This document shows, in pieces, positions 59,861 through 64,000 of a stretch of 64,000 nt of DNA; within the stretch, counting starts at the first letter, position 1; each line of letters starts with the position of its first letter. Location of the stretch: contig NC_132879.1 of assembly GCF_030463535.1 (NCBI RefSeq), positions 34,082,925 through 34,146,924 on the forward strand, read 5' to 3'. Origin of the DNA: Salminus brasiliensis. Lineage: Eukaryota > Chordata > Actinopteri > Characiformes > Bryconidae. The notes under the pieces were generated by a model. That model saw only the letters and a program-made list of their open reading frames with translations. It did not search any database and was not told where the DNA came from. Position numbers and translations under genes: made by a program.

Positions 59861-59864
59861 ATTC

Positions 59865-60618
59865 CTTTTCATTTGCATACACTTATATACATACATTGAC
59901 AGGTTTTGCCATTATTTTGGCTCCATGCTTTCACTTTCGTTTGGGTCAGATTTGACACAGCACTTTTACTTAAGTGCAGTTTTCGCCACATCTTCCACTC
60001 AACCCGACCCTGACCAAACTGGACAAGAACAGTCGGGCCTTGTCGAGTATGTGAGCAAGTCTGTGCAGTGATGGGCTAAAACGCTAGCTGTGAAAACTGA
60101 GTACTGTATGAATCTCGAACCTGCATGGTTGTTGCTCGAACGCTTGTGAGCACTAAGCTGTTTTGCTGTGTAATCAGTGTTCAGCTGGAGGGAGCAGTGC
60201 CTCTGAGCCATATCTGATGGATGATATATCTCTGCTCCTGTGATTGGTGTGTTTGGGGGGGGGGGTCAAATGGTAGGACACAAGCGTGCTGCAGCCCTCT
60301 CTGAAGTAGTGCAGGGGATTTGACGGATTGCTGTCTGTAGGGGGGTCACTTATCTATGGAGCTCCGGCCCAAGTGAGTGTTATCTCATCAGAGCTATGAC
60401 CGTGGGAACAGTCTTGCCTGCTGGCTTTGCACTACTGGAATGGAAAGAGAGCGAGAGAGCGAGCAGATGAAGAAATAGGCTTGTGCGTTCTCTCACCTCT
60501 ATTTAGGTGCTTGTGGTCGTGGGCAGTGTGAGTTTATCTCACTGGCGTTTGGTACTTGTGTTTCTGCTATTCTGTCTGTGTCTGTCCAAAGGGGCAGCCT
60601 CTAGTCTCAAATGATGTG

Positions 60619-60654
<36 letters not shown>

Positions 60655-63140
60655 GTCATGCACATACACAAGCACACAATCACTATTTTCACTGCTGGTT
60701 GATTCGCTATGTGGAGCAAGTAAATGAAATCAATGGAAAAATGCCACCAGTGGATTTTATGGATTGACCCTCTTGTTCTGTGACTCTGTGGGGTTGGGGG
60801 TGGATGTGGTGGGTAAGGGGGGGGGGGTCAGCAAAGAATTTAAGGTGCACAAGCCTAAACACACAGTCACATGCACAAACACACACACATATATATCTGC
60901 AGGGAGCCCTCAGGGGGCACTAGTAGAAGTGTTTGACTCATACATTGAGGTTGAGGACTATAGAGCTGGCACCATCTCCTCAGATTATAGACTGCCGCTC
61001 ACTGGCTGCCGCTCTTCTATCATTTCAATTCCACATGCCATTTGCAAAATCATTGCGCTGTCAGACTCAATAAGAAATCTCTGTTGTTAGCTCCTCCACT
61101 CTGGAAGCAGCAAGGAGAGCAGACGAAGGAAGCTCAGCACTATTCTTGGAGCCAGCCGAAGGCTGAAGGTAGCCGCAACATGGCTGGTTTCAATGAGCCT
61201 GGCCCCTCTGAGGCTACAGGAAACAGCAGAACATGTTCAAGGCTGCTAGCCTTCACTACAGCTAAACTGGCTACGTGACAGAAGGCTGGCTGTGGAGCTA
61301 TTGCCCACCGTGCCATGGCTGGAGGGGTTGTGTGTACGTTGATGGTTGCAAAAGCTGATCTAATGAGATGGGGTTTATTTTTGCTCTGTGGATCTTGCTG
61401 GTATTTGGCTCAGTCTCTCTGAGCTTCTTCTCCACATCTCTTCTCCTGTTCTCTTCTCTGGACACCATGAGTGTTGCATAGGCTCCGATTTGTGAAGGGT
61501 TGGGTACTGAAGTCGATACTGTAAGGGTATCAACCAGACCAAATTACGTCAGGTACACAAAGTACTGATTCACGTCAAATCAGTTGGTGCCAAGTTTCGG
61601 TTCAAGGGTAACACACAATCAGGGCAATGGCGAGCCGAAAGTGTAATACTGCGTGTCTTAATAAAATGTAATAGAATTTAAGCGCTGTGTAACTTAGCCT
61701 TATCAAAAACAGCACAAATGCTTAGCAACTCACACATGCTCCCTAAGGAATATCGGCAGTTTTTGCTTCCACCTGATTCAAAGTAAACCTGTTTGCCACT
61801 TTAAGCTAACGATTGCAATTATGGAGGAGACCTTATGACTCACACTCAAATACTCACACATAGACGATTGGGAGAGGGGATTGGGGATGTGGGGGGTGTG
61901 AGAGGGGGAACACTTTATGATCATGCTATTCTTTCTGAAGTAAAACTGCACTTAAACACACTGAACTATTCTCCCTTGCTAGGACTCCTCACACTATGTC
62001 CTGCTTGAAGTTGCAGAGATGGCTTTGGGATGGAAGGAGGAGGTAGAAGTTGAGAAGTTTGGACTTCTACAGAGACAGTGCAGTACCACTGGGTACTAGT
62101 TCAAATGTGAACAGTGCTCAACCCCAATCATTACCCTAGAAGCACTCATATCTAGAAAGGTTTAAGGAGAGCCATAAAGGCTGAGTTGGGCTAGGCAGAG
62201 ATTGGCTGAAGTAATAACAGACTAGCAGTGCAAACCCTCAGCTCAACTCAGCTCACACCTCTGCGGCACAACTGGCCTGAGGATCTGATGAAAGAGTTGC
62301 GAAAGCGGTGCAATGCTTCTAAAAGCCGAGGGCAGCTGGTGATCTGTAGTCCACTCTGACAAACAGAACCACCGTCGGCCATTCCACTTAAAATGAATTC
62401 ATTGTCATCCCTTCTGTCTGCCGACTGCCTTTGCTTTCATGGTTAAGAAGACCAAGCGAAAGGAGGAAAATGAAGACTCGCGGCATGAAACAGCCTCAGC
62501 TCACAAGGAGCAGGACTCTGGCTGGTCTCTGAGGATACAGATGACTTTTGTGCTGGGTTCCATCGTTCAGTGTCAGTGCTAATGTGGTTTTAAGCACACA
62601 CGCTTTCTGGGAAGCGGCAGGGGAAAGTTTGTAGTGAGGTGCCAGCACTCCCGCTGCTCGCGCTTAATCAGCCGCAAGTTCCTGTCAGAGAGCCAGAGCT
62701 CTAATTGCTCCTGAATAATCACCGGAGCCCTGGAGTTGCAACGGGCAGCAGCCCCACACACCCCACACACCCAGCTCTCACATCCACACACCACCTGCCG
62801 TCAATCACTGCCCATGACGGCACTGAAGAAGCAGTCATGGCAAAACTGCTGTAGCTAGACCTTCCAAATGAAAACAGAATGTACACTGGTGATCAGATGT
62901 CATACACTGATGTGGGGTGTTTAAGGGATCAATCTTTTCTTCTTTTTTTTTTGGTGTAGAACAGCTTATCAAGTGATGGAGTGGGTTGAGGAGTCATCAC
63001 ATTTAAACAGCACTGAGAGATTGTTGGGAAATTTGTGGAGAAGAAAAAATCAGCTGCTTTAGGATTAAACTGCAAGATTCCTTAGAGCTCCTGATCGGCT
63101 TTCTATAATTCCCCCTAGCGCATTATCTTTTCTGATTGGC
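59865..63140. other. Intergenic, no gene supported
   Basis: Contains poly-G runs (60255-60265 and 60818-60829), a CT microsatellite and short AC runs. Open frames here are small and lack recognisable domains. Confidence 0.45.
60625..60650. repeat. (CT)n microsatellite
   Basis: About 13 CT dinucleotides. Confidence 0.93.
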
Positions 63141-63144
63141 TCAC

Positions 63145-63470
63145 TACCAAGCTAACATGCCCATGTGGGGCCTGTATGGATCACTCAACTGGGAACCAGA
63201 AAGTTTTGTCCTTGTGTTCCATCTTGGCCCCACATATGGATGCCCACCATAGACCAGAAGGGATTAAACATGGGCCCCATCTGGGTTGTACGCTGCACAT
63301 GGGGCCTATATGGGACCTAAGGTGGGTTGTAACGTTAAAGCCCATTGGGAAAGCTCAACTGGATCCCAGTAAAAACGCATATACAAACCCTCCCAGAGCC
63401 TGTGCCCACCTGGAATCCACCTAGCCCACATTCCACCCATGTGTGCCTCACATCAGCATGTTGGCTAGTT
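63145..63470. repeat. CCCATGTGGGGCC-type dispersed repeat
   Basis: Repeated GGGGCCTGTATGG, GGCCCCACATATGG, GGGCCCCATCTGGG, GGGGCCTATATGGG and GCCCATTGGG motifs, as in a common teleost repeat with short internal periodicity. Confidence 0.65.
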
Positions 63471-64000
63471 AAGTTTTGCCTTTTGTCTGATCTTTATGCA
63501 CTGTTTATTTGCTGCATGTTTGGTGTGTAACAGCCTTCAGCTGTCAGTTGGCAGTGTATTTTTTACAATATGGTATCAAAATCTAAACTGAATGTATATT
63601 CAATAAACTTCAGGATGCTTTGCCAGATTTACCTATACATAAATATAGATAACCTATAGATAGATTACCATAGATACCTATGCAGTTTTTGTAATTAATG
63701 ATGTAATGAAGATTCTACAGTTTATTAGCTAACATGTATCTACATTCACTGGCATGTGATTTATTTTATATATCTACCATAAAGGTGCACTTTGTATTAT
63801 AGGTTTACTCACTGTCGTTCATCTCCTCTATCCCATCCATCAAAAAGAAAGACACCACCACTAATCACTGTAATTTCTATAAATTGGCATAAATAGTGCA
63901 ACTATCAAGATTTATGAGTATTATTACTTTATAATATAATACACAGATAAATAATGAATATTTTAAATTTGCGAAATATTTTGTAGGCCTGCCATTAAGC
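63471..64000. other. AT-rich end of window, nothing recognised
   Basis: Noncoding AT-rich sequence with repeated ATAGAT motifs near 63640-63670. Confidence 0.45.

Overview
The window looks like teleost fish nuclear DNA. Its genes have many exons with GT-AG introns and vertebrate polyadenylation signals. The spacers are full of CA/TG microsatellites, tRNA-derived SINEs, L2-type 3' tails, short inverted-repeat elements and decayed Tc1/mariner transposons of kinds common in fish. No bacterial, viral or CRISPR features were seen. All family assignments come from reading translations and recalling families; no search was run.

Layout. (1) 1-2857 is one long 40/42-bp minisatellite. (2) About 3.5-12.95 kb, plus strand, is PROSER2 (proline and serine rich 2). 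Three coding exons join in frame to give 667 residues, followed by a ~2.5 kb 3'UTR ending near an AATAAA at 12934. (3) 12.96-18.15 kb is a repeat-rich convergent spacer. (4) 18.15-33.5 kb, minus strand, is UPF2, the scaffold of nonsense-mediated mRNA decay. Twenty coding exons were placed by hand; their lengths add up to exactly 1281 codons plus stop, and the order matches human UPF2 throughout. The convergent PROSER2-UPF2 pair is the same neighbourhood as human 10p14. (5) A damaged Tc1 transposon (33.6-35.05 kb) lies next to the UPF2 promoter. (6) 36.4-40.1 kb, minus strand, holds two exons of a FAM180-family gene; the signal-peptide exon was not found. (7) 41.1-42.95 kb, minus strand, is an unrecognised gene or pseudogene made of 52-residue Ser/Gln/Pro-rich tandem repeats. 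It carries a threefold 328-bp super-repeat with a repeated 5-bp deletion, and is the most unusual locus here. (8) 42.95-64 kb has no gene I can support. It holds a second, end-to-end copy of the same Tc1 family (48.8-50.36 kb), at least four further Tc1 relics, SINEs, L2 fragments, microsatellites and long stretches with nothing recognisable.

The genes do not form an operon-like unit. UPF2 is a general RNA-surveillance factor, PROSER2 a poorly characterised low-complexity protein, and FAM180 proteins are small predicted secreted proteins. What stands out is repeats affecting gene structure: TG-repeat acceptors in UPF2, transposons beside or inside genes, and tandem duplication inside a coding region.
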